Notes: generated by a model not told the origin, from the letters alone. DNA of 64,000 nt from Clostridia bacterium (GCA_029101305.1 JAQXQS010000090.1:1-64000); one strand, 5' to 3'; counted from the first letter of the stretch, positions 1 through 9,654 are shown. Numbers and translations are program-made.

Positions 1-342
1 ATGCAGATGGATGGAAAAGAAGTGTTCAAATTTGCAGTTTCCAAAGTGCCGGAAGTGATCTTCGAGGTCCTGGAAAAAGCAGGAAAAACGAAAGATGAGA
101 TCCGCTTTTACATGCTTCATCAGGCAAATCAGAGAATCGTTTCTTCTGTGGCAAAGCACATGAAAGAACCTTTGGAAAAGTATCCCATGAACATAGAAAG
201 ACTGGGAAATACTTCATCTGCAAGTATTCCGCTTTTGCTGGATGAATGGAAAAAAAGAGGAAAATTGAATCCGGGAGACTGGATCGTTCTTGCGGGATTT
301 GGAGGCGGACTTACCTATGGGGCAAGCCTGATGAGGTGGTAA
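1..342 (+). CDS. fabH: 3-oxoacyl-ACP synthase III, C-terminal part
   Basis: C-terminal third of beta-ketoacyl-ACP synthase III, which condenses acetyl-CoA with malonyl-ACP to start fatty-acid synthesis in the cytoplasm. The window opens inside the gene, so the N-terminal half with the catalytic Cys is missing. The visible 113 residues hold the two other catalytic signatures: the His of HQANQR near residue 40 and the Asn of NTSSAS near residue 70. The glycine-rich end (GFGGGLTYG) is typical of the family. It is the first gene seen of the fab operon, with acpP 154 bp downstream. The frame is open from base 1, so the ATG there is probably an internal Met. Confidence 0.93.
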   Translation: MQMDGKEVFKFAVSKVPEVIFEVLEKAGKTKDEIRFYMLHQANQRIVSSVAKHMKEPLEKYPMNIERLGNTSSASIPLLLDEWKKRGKLNPGDWIVLAGFGGGLTYGASLMRW

Positions 343-496
343 AAAGCAGATTATAATTTGACTGGCTGAAATTCTGCCAGGCATAAAATTATATTTCGGC
401 TGGAAATAATCAAGTAATTCAAGCTGAAAAAAGGCTTTGAATCATAAATAAATAGGAAAAAAACAAATTAAAAAATCGAAATAAGGAGAACAAAAA

Positions 497-721
497 ATGT
501 TAGAAAAAATCAAAACAATCGCAGCAGATTCATTAGGAGCAGATGTAAATACAATGACAGCAGAGACTTCTTTCAAAGAAGATCTTGGGGCAGATTCCCT
601 TGATCTTTTCGAGATGGTAATGGCTCTGGAAGAGGAATTTGAAGTAGAGATTCCTACGGAAGATCTGGAGAATATCAAGACCATTGGCGATGTGGAAGTT
701 TATCTTCAGAGCCGTCAGTAA
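497..721 (+). CDS. acpP: Acyl carrier protein
   Basis: Small acidic acyl carrier protein of 74 residues that carries growing acyl chains on a 4'-phosphopantetheine arm. The attachment site is Ser34 in the motif GADSLDLFE, and the rest has the usual four-helix pattern and length. The ATG is preceded by AAGGAG at good spacing. It lies between fabH and fabK, the expected place in a clostridial type II fatty-acid operon. The gap to fabK is unusually long because a 145-bp palindromic element is inserted right after it. Identification is secure. Confidence 0.96.
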   Translation: MLEKIKTIAADSLGADVNTMTAETSFKEDLGADSLDLFEMVMALEEEFEVEIPTEDLENIKTIGDVEVYLQSRQ

Positions 722-744
722 TGCTTGGAAAACATAGATAAAAT

Positions 745-889
745 GTAACTGTTCAGAGCTAAGCGGATTTATGTGCAAAAGTGTGAATCATGCTTGCATG
801 AATGAACACTTTTGCACATAAATCCATTTGGCGGATACGCCAAACCGACGAAATGCGAAGCATTTTGGAGGTGGGCTCTGAACAGTTAC
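745..889. mobile_element. MITE-like element, copy 1 (full length)
   Basis: A 145-bp element with perfect 15-bp terminal inverted repeats (GTAACTGTTCAGAGC at 745-759 and its complement at 875-889). It is flanked by a perfect 8-bp direct repeat, GATAAAAT (737-744 and 890-897), which looks like a target-site duplication. Inside is a perfect 20-bp inverted repeat (765-784 with 806-825) followed by two small hairpins (TTGGCG/CGCCAA and AAATGC/GCATTT). It has no coding capacity. It sits inside the fab operon, ending about 30 bp before the fabK start. Two shorter relatives occur at 46334 and 50368. Confidence 0.88.
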
Positions 890-920
890 GATAAAATGAA
901 ATTGCAGAATGGAGATTTTC

Positions 921-1859
921 ATGAAAACAGAAGTTACGAAGTTACTTGGAATTGAATATCCAATCATTCAGGGCGGCATGGCCTGGGTAGCAGAATATCA
1001 TCTGGCGGCGGCTGTTTCAGAAGCTGGCGGACTGGGTTTGATCGGCGCGGCAAGTGCTCCGGCGGATTGGGTTCGTGAGCAGGTACATCAGGTAAAAAAG
1101 CTTACGGATAAGCCTTTTGGAGTCAATATTATGCTGATGAGCCCGTATGCGGATGAAATCGCAAAGGTAATCGTGGAAGAAAAAGTTCCAGTAGTTACAA
1201 CTGGAGCCGGAAGTCCGGAAAAATACATGAAAATGTGGAAAGAAGCAGGTGTCAGGATCATTCCGGTCATTGCATCTGTAGCTCAGGCAAGAAGGATGGA
1301 GCGCTGCGGCGCAGATGCCGTAGTGGCAGAAGGCTGCGAATCTGGCGGGCATATTGGCGAGACAACAACAATGGTTCTGGTTCCCCAGATTGTAGATGCA
1401 GTAAATATACCAGTGATTGCGGCAGGGGGAATTGCAGATGGAAGAGGAATCGCAGCAGCGTTTATGCTTGGTGCCAGAGCTGTCCAGATGGGTACTCATT
1501 TTGTGGCAACCACAGAGTGCTGGGCGCATCAGAATTACAAAGATATGATCCTGAAAGCAAGGGACATTGATACCAAAGTCACTGGCCGTTCCACTGGTCA
1601 TCCGGTACGTGCCCTTCGGAATCAGATGACAAAAGAATACCTGAAAAAAGAGGCAGAGGGAGTTTCGTTTGAGGAACTTGAGAAGATGACTCTTGGAAGT
1701 CTGAGGCGTGCTGTGGTGGATGGTGATGTAAAAACTGGAAGCGTAATGGCGGGCCAGAGCGCAGGTCTTGTAAAGGAGCAGATGAGCTGTTATGACCTGA
1801 TCCAGAAGCTTGTAAAGGAGACGGATGATCTGCTGAAAGGAACTGGAATTTATGAGTAA
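921..1859 (+). CDS. fabK: Enoyl-ACP reductase II (FMN-dependent)
   Basis: FMN-containing enoyl-ACP reductase that performs the last step of each elongation cycle. This is the triclosan-insensitive type that replaces FabI in many Firmicutes. The 312-residue TIM barrel shows the N-terminal IQGGMAWVAE, the conserved ESGGHIG segment with His144, and the flavin phosphate-binding AAGGIADGRG and GARAVQMGT motifs. I choose the ATG at 921 because GGAG lies seven bases upstream; an in-frame ATG at 909 has no ribosome site. It overlaps fabD by 8 bp. The element at 745-889 separates it from acpP, so its expression relative to upstream genes may be altered. Confidence 0.94.
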   Translation: MKTEVTKLLGIEYPIIQGGMAWVAEYHLAAAVSEAGGLGLIGAASAPADWVREQVHQVKKLTDKPFGVNIMLMSPYADEIAKVIVEEKVPVVTTGAGSPEKYMKMWKEAGVRIIPVIASVAQARRMERCGADAVVAEGCESGGHIGETTTMVLVPQIVDAVNIPVIAAGGIADGRGIAAAFMLGARAVQMGTHFVATTECWAHQNYKDMILKARDIDTKVTGRSTGHPVRALRNQMTKEYLKKEAEGVSFEELEKMTLGSLRRAVVDGDVKTGSVMAGQSAGLVKEQMSCYDLIQKLVKETDDLLKGTGIYE

Positions 1860-2787
1860 GATTGCATTTCTTTTTCCCGGACAGGGTGCCCAGAAGATGG
1901 GAATGGGGCAGGATTTTTATGAACAATTTCCAGTCGCCAGACAGCTTTTTGATGATGCAAGCCAGTGGCTTTCACTGGATATGAAAGCGCTTTGTTTTGA
2001 GAAAAATGACCGGTTAAATTTAACTGAATATACCCAGGCAGCGCTGGTAACCACCTGTCTGGCAATGGAAAAAGTGGTAGAAGAATATGGTCTTCATCCG
2101 GATGTAACAGCAGGTTTAAGCCTTGGTGAATACTGTGCGGTTTCTGTGGCAGGCGGAATGAGTGCCAAGGATGCCATAACAACCGTACGGAAAAGAGGAA
2201 TCCTTATGGAACAGGCGGTACCGGCAGGAGAGGGCTCTATGGCAGCTGTTCTTGGACTCAAAACCCAGGAAATTGAGAGCATTATTGCAGGGACAAAAGC
2301 TGAAATTGCGAATTATAACTGTCCTGGACAAATCGTGATTACAGGTCCGAAAGCAGCTGTAGATGAGGCCTCAATAAAGCTGAAAGAATGCGGTGCAAAA
2401 CGTGTTCTTCCCCTTGCAGTAAGTGGTCCATTTCATTCCTCTATGCTTAAAAATGCAGGAAAAGAATTGGAAAAAGAACTGGACAAAGTGGAATTTACCA
2501 GTCTGAAAATCCCATATGTGACCAATGTAACTGCACAGTATATTACAGACATCTGTGCCACAAAAGATCTTCTCACAAGACAAATTTCATCTTCTGTGCT
2601 ATGGCAGCAGAGCGTGGAACAGATGCTTGCAGATGGTGTGGACACCTTTGTGGAAATTGGTCCGGGAAAAACACTGACTGGTTTTATGCGAAAGATCGCG
2701 CCAGAGGTGACAACCTATAATATTCAGAAAGTGGAAGATCTTAAGCTGATTACAAAGCTTGTAAATGAAAAGGCTATGGGAATCTGA
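1852..2787 (+). CDS. fabD: Malonyl-CoA:ACP transacylase
   Basis: Transfers malonyl from CoA to acyl carrier protein, supplying the extender unit for FabH and FabF. The 311-residue protein has the N-terminal FPGQGAQ oxyanion-hole motif, the nucleophile Ser90 in GLSLGEY, and the catalytic His in the GPFHSSML segment near residue 195. The C-terminal VEIGPGKTLTGF is also typical. It starts inside the end of fabK (8-bp overlap) and is followed 22 bp later by fabG, with AGGAG in that gap. Translational coupling within the operon is likely. Confidence 0.96.
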   Translation: MSKIAFLFPGQGAQKMGMGQDFYEQFPVARQLFDDASQWLSLDMKALCFEKNDRLNLTEYTQAALVTTCLAMEKVVEEYGLHPDVTAGLSLGEYCAVSVAGGMSAKDAITTVRKRGILMEQAVPAGEGSMAAVLGLKTQEIESIIAGTKAEIANYNCPGQIVITGPKAAVDEASIKLKECGAKRVLPLAVSGPFHSSMLKNAGKELEKELDKVEFTSLKIPYVTNVTAQYITDICATKDLLTRQISSSVLWQQSVEQMLADGVDTFVEIGPGKTLTGFMRKIAPEVTTYNIQKVEDLKLITKLVNEKAMGI

Positions 2788-2809
2788 CTGACAGGAGCAA
2801 AAATAAGGC

Positions 2810-3550
2810 ATGAATACAGAGAAAAAAATCGCAGTTGTGACGGGCGCTTCCCGGGGAATCGGGAAAGCAATCGCCATTGAACTGGCCCAAAAAGGAGCAT
2901 TTGTAATCATCAATTACAATGGCTCAAAAGAAAAAGCAGAAGCAGTAAAAGCGGAAATTGAGAGGCAGGGAGGACAAGCTGTAATCAGCCAATGCAATGT
3001 GGCAGATTTTGACGCCTGTGCAGCTTTTATCAAAGAAATAATAAAAACATATGGCCGGATCGACATCCTGGTAAACAATGCAGGGATTACAAAAGACGGA
3101 CTTTTGATGGCAATGAGTGAGGAAGATTTTGGAAAAGTTGTGGACACAAATCTTAAGGGAACCTTTAACTGCATCCGCCATGTATCACGACAGATGCTGA
3201 AGCAAAGAAGCGGCAGAATCGTGAATATGGCCTCTGTTGTAGGGATCGGTGGAAACCCCGGACAGGCAAATTATGCTGCTTCAAAAGCTGGCGTGATCGG
3301 TCTTACCAAGACTGCCGCAAAGGAACTTGCTTCCCGCGGGATTACGGTAAATGTTGTTGCTCCTGGCTTTATCAGAACGGACATGACAGATGTGCTTCCT
3401 GATAAGGTAAAAGAAGAAACTTTGAAGAATATTCCAATGGGAAATTTTGGAGAACCGGAAGATGTGGCGAAGGCTGTGGCATTTTTCGCGTCTCCTGAAG
3501 CCAGATATATTACGGGGCAGGTTTTGTGTGTGGATGGAGGAATGTTATGA
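2810..3550 (+). CDS. fabG: 3-oxoacyl-ACP reductase
   Basis: NADPH-dependent short-chain dehydrogenase that reduces 3-oxoacyl-ACP to the 3-hydroxy form. The Rossmann motif TGASRGIG is at residues 11-18, NNAG near 89-92, and the catalytic Ser142, Tyr155 and Lys159 lie in the expected spacing, for a total of 246 residues. The C-terminal end [11 protein letters not shown] is the usual family end. Its stop overlaps the fabF start as ATGA, showing translational coupling. The operon position excludes the many unrelated short-chain dehydrogenases. Confidence 0.96.
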   Translation: MNTEKKIAVVTGASRGIGKAIAIELAQKGAFVIINYNGSKEKAEAVKAEIERQGGQAVISQCNVADFDACAAFIKEIIKTYGRIDILVNNAGITKDGLLMAMSEEDFGKVVDTNLKGTFNCIRHVSRQMLKQRSGRIVNMASVVGIGGNPGQANYAASKAGVIGLTKTAAKELASRGITVNVVAPGFIRTDMTDVLPDKVKEETLKNIPMGNFGEPEDVAKAVAFFASPEARYITGQVLCVDGGML

Positions 3551-4785
3551 GTAAAAGACGGGTGGTAGTGACTGGATTAGGTGCGGTTACGCCTATTGGA
3601 AATAATGTGGAAACATTCTGGGAAAATATAAAAGCAGGCGAGATTGGAATTGGGGAAATTACCAGGTTTGATACGACAGATTTTAAGGTGAAGCTTGCAG
3701 CTGAAGTGAAAGATTTTAATGCAAAAGATTATATGGATTTTAAAGCTGCAAAGCGTATGGAACTATTTTCCCAGTATGCAGTGGCAGCTGCGAAAGAAGC
3801 ACTGGCAGATGCCGGGATTGATATGGAAAAAGAAGATCCCTTCTGTGTAGGTGTGATCGTAGGCTCTGGAATCGGAAGCCTGCAGGCAATGGAGAATGCC
3901 GAGCAGAGATTGCTGCAAAGAGGTCCTTCCAAGGTGGATCCGCTTCTTGTGCCCAAGATGATCAGCAACATGGCGGCTGGAAATGTGTCTATTGCAACTG
4001 GTGCGAGAGGAAAATGTACCAATGTTGTGACAGCATGTGCATCTGGGACACATTGTATCGGAGATGCTTTTCGGGCGATTCAGTACGGGGATGCTGAGGT
4101 TATGCTGGCTGGTGGAACAGAAGGTGCGATCACTCCTGTGGGAGTGGCTGGTTTTACCAATCTGACTGCACTTAGTACCAGTACAGATCCTGCCCGCGCT
4201 TCCATTCCTTTTGACAAAGACAGAGGTGGATTTGTAATCGGAGAAGGGGCTGGCGTAGTGGTTCTGGAAGAACTGGAGCATGCAAAAGCGAGAAATGCAA
4301 AGATCTATGCAGAAGTGGCTGGATATGGGGCAACAGCAGATGCATATCACATTACTTCCCCTATTGAAGATGGAAGCGGAGCGGCCAGAGCCATGACCGA
4401 TGCGATGAAAGAAGCCGGGGTACAGCCAGAGGAAATTGATTATATCAATGCACATGGAACGGGAACGCATCATAACGACCTTTTCGAGACCAGGGCAATC
4501 AAAGCTGCTTTGAAAGATGCGGCAAAAAAAGTGAAAATTAATTCCACCAAGTCTATGATCGGTCATCTTCTTGGTGCCGCCGGAGGAGTAGAATTTATTG
4601 TCTGTGCCAAGTCAATTGAGGAAGGCTTTATCCATCAGACCGTTGGAACCCGCGAGACAGAAGAAGAGCTTGATCTTGATTATTGTATTGCAGGACCGGT
4701 ACAGCAAAAGGTAACTTACGCCATGAGTAATTCTCTTGGATTTGGTGGTCACAATGCGGTCCTTTTACTGAAAAAGTATCAGTAA
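3547..4785 (+). CDS. fabF: 3-oxoacyl-ACP synthase II
   Basis: Elongating condensing enzyme (KAS II) with 412 residues. The catalytic Cys164 is in TACASGTH, and the two His residues are in [11 protein letters not shown] and [11 protein letters not shown], giving the Cys-His-His triad of FabF/FabB rather than the Cys-His-Asn of FabH. The start is taken at the ATG of the ATGA overlap with fabG, giving the usual N-terminus [10 protein letters not shown]; an upstream in-frame ATG at 3526 lies inside fabG. AccB follows after 15 bp with an AAGGAGG ribosome site. Confidence 0.96.
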   Translation: MSKRRVVVTGLGAVTPIGNNVETFWENIKAGEIGIGEITRFDTTDFKVKLAAEVKDFNAKDYMDFKAAKRMELFSQYAVAAAKEALADAGIDMEKEDPFCVGVIVGSGIGSLQAMENAEQRLLQRGPSKVDPLLVPKMISNMAAGNVSIATGARGKCTNVVTACASGTHCIGDAFRAIQYGDAEVMLAGGTEGAITPVGVAGFTNLTALSTSTDPARASIPFDKDRGGFVIGEGAGVVVLEELEHAKARNAKIYAEVAGYGATADAYHITSPIEDGSGAARAMTDAMKEAGVQPEEIDYINAHGTGTHHNDLFETRAIKAALKDAAKKVKINSTKSMIGHLLGAAGGVEFIVCAKSIEEGFIHQTVGTRETEEELDLDYCIAGPVQQKVTYAMSNSLGFGGHNAVLLLKKYQ

Positions 4786-4800
4786 GGAGGAAAAAAGACA

Positions 4801-5319
4801 ATGGAATTTGAACAGATTTTGAGTCTGATCGATCATGTATCTGATTCCCGTCTGGAGTCATTTTGTTATGAAAGTGAGGGAATAAAACTTACCTTAAATA
4901 ACAAAATTGCGCCTGTAATCCTGCCAGGAATGCAGCAGGAAAACGCTCTGTCAGGAATGAAGGTAAGTCATGAAGAAGCAGCATGTGATGAGAGAAAAAA
5001 CGAAGCTCAAAAGGATTTCAGTAAGCATACAATATCAGCAGATCATAACGGAAAAATTGTTTCGGAATTACAGCCTGTGCCATCTGGAAATATTGTAAAA
5101 TCCCCTCTTGTAGGAACCTTTTATGCAGCACCCTCTGAGGATGCACCTGCTTTTGTAAAAGTAGGGGATAAAGTAAAAAAAGGACAGGTTCTTGCCATTG
5201 TAGAAGCAATGAAACTGATGAATGATATTGAGAGCGATTTCGATGGGGAGATTGCAGAAATTCTGGTAGAAAATGGACAGCCTGTGGAGTACGGCCGGCC
5301 ATTGTTTATTATTCTTTGA
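4801..5319 (+). CDS. accB: Biotin carboxyl carrier protein of acetyl-CoA carboxylase
   Basis: Carries biotin between the AccC and AccD-AccA active sites. The 172-residue protein has an N-terminal helical domain, a polar flexible linker (about residues 45-95), and a C-terminal biotinyl domain. Biotin attaches at Lys138 in VEAMKLMN. The linker is charged rather than Ala/Pro-rich as in enterobacteria, which is common in clostridia. It is preceded by a strong AAGGAGG site. The ligase that would biotinylate it, BirA, is encoded at 23637-24617 in this same window. Confidence 0.95.
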   Translation: MEFEQILSLIDHVSDSRLESFCYESEGIKLTLNNKIAPVILPGMQQENALSGMKVSHEEAACDERKNEAQKDFSKHTISADHNGKIVSELQPVPSGNIVKSPLVGTFYAAPSEDAPAFVKVGDKVKKGQVLAIVEAMKLMNDIESDFDGEIAEILVENGQPVEYGRPLFIIL

Positions 5320-5335
5320 TGGAGCTGAGAGAAAA

Positions 5336-5764
5336 ATGAATCATTTAAACATAAAACAGATTGAGGAAATTCTTCCTCACCGTCACCCCTTTCTTTTGAT
5401 TGATTATATTGAAGATTATGAGCCGGGAGAGTTTGCAGTAGGCTACAAATGTGTGACCTTCCGTGAAGACTTTTTTAAGGGACACTTCCCACAGGAGCCA
5501 GTAATGCCGGGTGTCCTGATCGTAGAAGCACTGGCTCAGACTGGGGCGGTTGCCATTCTTTCCAAGCCTGAAAACAAAGGAAAGATCGCATATTTTGGTG
5601 GAATTGACAAATGTCGTTTCAAGGGAAAAGTGCAGCCAGGTGACAAGCTGAAGCTGGAAATGAGAGTCATAAAACAAAAAGGTCCCATGGGTGTGGGGCA
5701 GGCTGTTGCAACCGTAGATGGAAAAGTTGTAGTGAAGGCAGAGCTTACTTTTATGGTGGGTTAG
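5336..5764 (+). CDS. fabZ: 3-hydroxyacyl-ACP dehydratase
   Basis: Hot-dog fold dehydratase forming trans-2-enoyl-ACP. With the ATG at 5336 the protein has 142 residues, the normal FabZ length; the frame is open further upstream into accB, but that extension is not family-like. Catalytic His50 is in [13 protein letters not shown] and Glu64 is in [12 protein letters not shown] lies upstream. No FabA-like isomerase is present in the operon, so how unsaturated chains are made is not shown by this window. Confidence 0.95.
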   Translation: MNHLNIKQIEEILPHRHPFLLIDYIEDYEPGEFAVGYKCVTFREDFFKGHFPQEPVMPGVLIVEALAQTGAVAILSKPENKGKIAYFGGIDKCRFKGKVQPGDKLKLEMRVIKQKGPMGVGQAVATVDGKVVVKAELTFMVG

Positions 5765-5783
5765 AGCCTGAAAGGATATGGAT

Positions 5784-7148
5784 ATGATCAGAAAGTTATT
5801 AATTGCCAATCGCGGGGAAATTGCAGTGAGAATTATCCGGGCATGCCGGGAAATGGGGATTGAGGCAGTTGCTGTTTATTCAGAAGCTGACAAAGAAAGC
5901 CTGCACACACAGCTTGCAGATGAAGCAATCTGTATCGGACCTGGTGCTTCTGCCGAAAGTTATCTGAATATGGAACGTATCATCAGTGCGGCAATGGTAT
6001 CCGGCGCAGATGCCATACATCCAGGTTTCGGATTTTTATCAGAAAATGCCAGATTTGCACAGATTTGTGAGCAATGTAATATTACTTTCGTAGGTCCACC
6101 ATCCCAGGTAATACAGAATCTTGGAAATAAACAGATTGCAAGGAATACCATGGAAGCAGCGGGAGTACCTGTGATTCCAGGCAGTACAGAAGCTATTTTG
6201 GATGCTGCTACAGGTGCCCGGGAAGCAGCCAGAATTGGCTACCCGGTAATCATAAAAGCAGCACTTGGAGGCGGAGGAAAGGGAATGCGGACAGCCTTTT
6301 CCGAAAAGGAATTTGAGCTGGCATTTCTTACTGCGCAAAAGGAAGCACAGATTGCGTTTGGGGATGGAACCATGTATATTGAACACTTTGTAGAACATCC
6401 CAGACATATTGAATTTCAGATTCTTGCTGACAGTCAGGGAAATGTGGTACACCTTGGGGAGCGTGATTGTTCCATCCAGCGTAATCATCAGAAAATGATA
6501 GAGGAATCCCCGTCCATGGCAGTATCGGATGAGCTGCGTAAAAGAATGGGAGAAGCTGCTGTAAAAGCAGCAAAAGCAGCACATTATGTAAACGCAGGAA
6601 CCATAGAATTTCTTTTGGAAAAAACAGGGAAATTTTATTTTATGGAGATGAATACCCGTATCCAGGTAGAGCATCCGGTAACGGAATGGGTCACAGGCCT
6701 GGATCTGGTAAAGGAGCAGTTGAAGATTGCCTCAGGTGAGCCTTTATCCTTTTCCCAGGAAGATATTAAGCTTCAAGGCCATGCTATCGAGTGCCGAATC
6801 AATGCGGAAAATCCATGGAAAAATTTCCGTCCATCGCCGGGAATGATTACGGATCTGCACCTTCCCGGAGGACAGGGAATCCGGGTGGATACAGGCATTT
6901 ACAGTGGCTACCAGATTCCCCCTTATTACGATTCCATGCTTGCCAAACTGATCGTACACGGCAAAAACCGTGAGGAAGCAATCGCGAAAATGAAGAGTGC
7001 TCTTGGGGAAATGATCATCCAGGGGATAGACACAAATATTGATTATCAGTTTGAAATCATGAACGATCCGGACTATCAGAAGGGCGAGTTTGACATCGGC
7101 TTTCTGGAAAGTCACCAGATCGGAGGAGTGAAAGTAAATGAAGCTTAG
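5784..7148 (+). CDS. accC: Biotin carboxylase subunit of acetyl-CoA carboxylase
   Basis: ATP-grasp enzyme that carboxylates the biotin of AccB. The N-terminal KLLIANRGEIAVRI, the glycine-rich GGGGKGMR ATP loop, the HPGFGFLSEN segment and the MNTRIQVEHPVTE motif are all present over 454 residues. I prefer the ATG at 5784 to the one at 5778, because AAAGG lies eight bases before 5784 but only two before 5778. Its end overlaps the next gene by 11 bp, so the two carboxylase components are probably translationally coupled. Confidence 0.96.
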   Translation: MIRKLLIANRGEIAVRIIRACREMGIEAVAVYSEADKESLHTQLADEAICIGPGASAESYLNMERIISAAMVSGADAIHPGFGFLSENARFAQICEQCNITFVGPPSQVIQNLGNKQIARNTMEAAGVPVIPGSTEAILDAATGAREAARIGYPVIIKAALGGGGKGMRTAFSEKEFELAFLTAQKEAQIAFGDGTMYIEHFVEHPRHIEFQILADSQGNVVHLGERDCSIQRNHQKMIEESPSMAVSDELRKRMGEAAVKAAKAAHYVNAGTIEFLLEKTGKFYFMEMNTRIQVEHPVTEWVTGLDLVKEQLKIASGEPLSFSQEDIKLQGHAIECRINAENPWKNFRPSPGMITDLHLPGGQGIRVDTGIYSGYQIPPYYDSMLAKLIVHGKNREEAIAKMKSALGEMIIQGIDTNIDYQFEIMNDPDYQKGEFDIGFLESHQIGGVKVNEA

Positions 7149-8964
7149 ATATGCTTTTAAACGTACAATTGCAAGTTCACAGACTGGCGAAGAACGGCAG
7201 ATAAAACCGGAAGTACCGGATGGAATGTTGAAAAAATGCAATGCCTGCAAGGCGGCTGTGTTTGTGGATGAGGTAAAAAAGAATGATTATATCTGTCCCC
7301 ATTGTGGTAATTATTTCAGGGTTCATGCAAGGCGCAGAATCGAAATGATCGTAGATGAGGGAACCTTTGAAGAGTGGGATAAGGTGATGCCGGCAAGCAA
7401 TCCATTGTCCTATAAAGGCTACGAGGACAAGTTAAAGAAGCTTCAGGAAAAGACCGGACTTAATGAAGCAATTGTTACTGGAAAAGGGAAAATTGGTGGT
7501 ACAGAAGCTGTTTTAGGAGTGTGCGACAGTCGTTTCCTCATGGCAAGCATGGGGGAAAACGTAGGTGAAAAGATTGCCAGAGCGGTGGAAAAAGCTACCG
7601 AAGAACGATTACCGGTAGTGCTTTTTGCATGCTCAGGAGGCGCCAGAATGCAGGAAGGAATTGTTTCGTTGATGCAGATGGCAAAGACTTCTGCAGCATT
7701 AAAAAGACATAGTGATGCAGGTCTTCTTTATGTCAGTGTTCTTACAAATCCTACTACTGGAGGAGTGACAGCCAGCTTTGCCATGCTGGGAGATATTATC
7801 CTGGCAGAACCCAATGCGCTGATTGGTTTTGCAGGTCCCAGGGTGATCGAGCAGACGATCCGGCAGAAGCTTCCAAAAGGTTTTCAAAGGTCGGAATTTC
7901 TGCTGGAGCATGGATTTATAGACCGGATCGTGGAACGGAAAGATATGAAGGGAATACTGGCCCGAATCTTAAATATGCATTGTGAAGTTAGTCTGAAATC
8001 CGAAGATAATGAGTTAGGAAAGCAAGTAAATACAACGGAAAGCATAGAAAATTCCATTGAAGATCAAGTAGAAAATGTGCAGGAAACGGTAGTAGGAAAT
8101 ATAGCAGGAAATGCCGTGGACAATGGGACTGAAACTTGGAAAAAACAGGTGGGCAGCTTCGAAAAAAAGCAGATAAACGAGACAAAATCTGCATGGGAAC
8201 ATGTCCAGCTTGCCCGCAGCAAAGAACGACCTACCGGGAAAGATTATATCCCCTGTCTGTTTGACCATTTTACGGAGCTTCATGGTGACCGCCTTTTCGG
8301 AGATGATCCAGCCATGATTGGAGGAATTGCATATTTTAATAAAAGACCTGTAACTGTAATCATACAGGAAAAAGGAAACGGCACCAAGGAGAATATTGCG
8401 CATAATTTTGGCATGGTTTCCCCGGAGGGCTATCGGAAATCCCTGCGTCTTATGAAACAGGCTGAGAAGTTTAAAAGACCTGTGATCTGTCTGGTAGATA
8501 CTCCTGGCGCATTTTGCGGAGTGGAGGCAGAAGAGCGTGGACAGGGCGAGGCAATTGCCAGAAATCTGTTTGAAATGTCAGGACTTAAGGTACCTGTGCT
8601 TTCTATTGTCATCGGGGAAGGGGGAAGTGGTGGTGCCCTTGCCCTTGCTGTAGGAGATGAAGTATGGATGCTGGAAAATTCCATTTATTCCATTCTTTCA
8701 CCCGAAGGTTTTGCCTCAATCCTATGGAAAGACAGCTCAAAGGCGAAGGAAGCTGCCCAGGTGATGAAGCTGACAGCAAAAGATCTGAAAGCACTTGGGA
8801 TTGTTGAACAGATAATACCAGAAAAAATGCCTTTTACCAGAGAAAATATGGCAGATACAATGAATATCCTAAAAGAAAGGATCCATAATTTCCTGAAATC
8901 ATACACAATTCTTGATTCGGAAAAATTACTGAATAAGCGTTACAATCGTTATAGAAATTTGTAA
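7138..8964 (+). CDS. accD-accA: Fused acetyl-CoA carboxylase carboxyltransferase (beta-alpha)
   Basis: One 608-residue chain carrying both carboxyltransferase subunits, which move the carboxyl from biotin to acetyl-CoA. Residues about 30-280 are AccD: a Cys4 zinc ribbon (Cys34, Cys37, Cys53, Cys56) followed by a crotonase-like domain with GGARMQEG. Residues about 345-600 are AccA: the LHGDRLFGDD entry and the GEGGSGGALAL oxyanion segment. A roughly 60-residue polar, Asn/Glu/Val-rich linker joins them. No stop or frameshift interrupts the frame, so this is a true gene fusion. It ends the fab/acc operon. Fusion fixes a 1:1 ratio of the two subunits. Confidence 0.95.
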   Translation: MKLRYAFKRTIASSQTGEERQIKPEVPDGMLKKCNACKAAVFVDEVKKNDYICPHCGNYFRVHARRRIEMIVDEGTFEEWDKVMPASNPLSYKGYEDKLKKLQEKTGLNEAIVTGKGKIGGTEAVLGVCDSRFLMASMGENVGEKIARAVEKATEERLPVVLFACSGGARMQEGIVSLMQMAKTSAALKRHSDAGLLYVSVLTNPTTGGVTASFAMLGDIILAEPNALIGFAGPRVIEQTIRQKLPKGFQRSEFLLEHGFIDRIVERKDMKGILARILNMHCEVSLKSEDNELGKQVNTTESIENSIEDQVENVQETVVGNIAGNAVDNGTETWKKQVGSFEKKQINETKSAWEHVQLARSKERPTGKDYIPCLFDHFTELHGDRLFGDDPAMIGGIAYFNKRPVTVIIQEKGNGTKENIAHNFGMVSPEGYRKSLRLMKQAEKFKRPVICLVDTPGAFCGVEAEERGQGEAIARNLFEMSGLKVPVLSIVIGEGGSGGALALAVGDEVWMLENSIYSILSPEGFASILWKDSSKAKEAAQVMKLTAKDLKALGIVEQIIPEKMPFTRENMADTMNILKERIHNFLKSYTILDSEKLLNKRYNRYRNL

Positions 8965-8989
8965 AAATGTAGAAAAATACACTGGAATG

Positions 8990-8998
8990 TGATATACT
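8990..8998 (+). promoter_or_regulatory. Possible extended -10 promoter for the MarR gene
   Basis: TGATATACT forms an extended -10 element (TG, one base, TATACT) about 120 bp before the marR start. No convincing -35 is seen, as expected for this class. An imperfect stem-loop (about 9038-9066) lies in the leader. It suggests the regulator can be transcribed apart from the fab operon. Confidence 0.45.
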
Positions 8999-9115
8999 TA
9001 CCGTAAATATTTGCTTGGAAAATTTGCAGAAAAATAGTTGCTGCGAACGGGAGCGAGCAGTAACTGAAAATGGGCTGCTGTCATCTGGCAGTATGTCAGT
9101 TTAGGAGAGAAAAGA

Positions 9116-9553
9116 GTGGAGAACAGGGAAGTCATTAACGATGTGCTGGTACATCTGTTTAACGAGATCATGGAACTGGAAGAACAGGCGATCATTACGG
9201 AAGAATATAAGGATATCACCAATAACGATATGCATATTATTGAGGCTGTCGGCCTTGGCGGAAATAAAATGTCCGACATTGCCGCTAAGCTGAATATCAC
9301 CGTAGGCTCCCTGACTACATCCATGAACAGCCTGGTAAAAAAGGGCTACGCTACAAGAGAGAGAAGCGAACAGGACCGCCGTGTGGTATTTATTCATCTT
9401 ACACTAAAGGGTAGAAAAGCATATCATCATCATGCAGAATTTCACCGCAAGATGACAGATGCAGTACTGGATGTACTGGATGAGAAGGAAGCGCTTGTTC
9501 TCGCCAAGGCGTTAGACAGCCTGACACTTTTCTTCAGACAATACAAGTCGTGA
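9116..9553 (+). CDS. MarR-family regulator, FabT-like
   Basis: Winged-helix MarR-family repressor of 145 residues. The recognition region (KMSDIAAKLNITVGSLTTSMNSL) and the basic wing (RERSEQDRRVVF) are clear. Translation starts at GTG 9116, with AGGAG nine bases upstream. It directly follows the fatty-acid operon in the same direction. In streptococci and other Firmicutes the MarR protein linked to fab genes is FabT, which senses acyl-ACP and represses the operon. That role is inferred here from position only. No palindromic FabT operator was recognised, partly because the operon start lies outside the window. Confidence 0.8.
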   Translation: MENREVINDVLVHLFNEIMELEEQAIITEEYKDITNNDMHIIEAVGLGGNKMSDIAAKLNITVGSLTTSMNSLVKKGYATRERSEQDRRVVFIHLTLKGRKAYHHHAEFHRKMTDAVLDVLDEKEALVLAKALDSLTLFFRQYKS

Positions 9554-9654
9554 ACCTTTCTGCTGAAAATCCAAGGGACAAATATGTGGTCGCTGCGGCA
9601 TAAGCTGGCAGTAGAATATACTGGATTCAGATCAGATCCGGAAAGGAAAGTCCT

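Noticed and set aside
343..496. Riboswitch-like leader before acpP
   Set aside because: Only an imperfect AT-rich hairpin (about 351-395) is seen in the 154-bp gap; no conserved aptamer.
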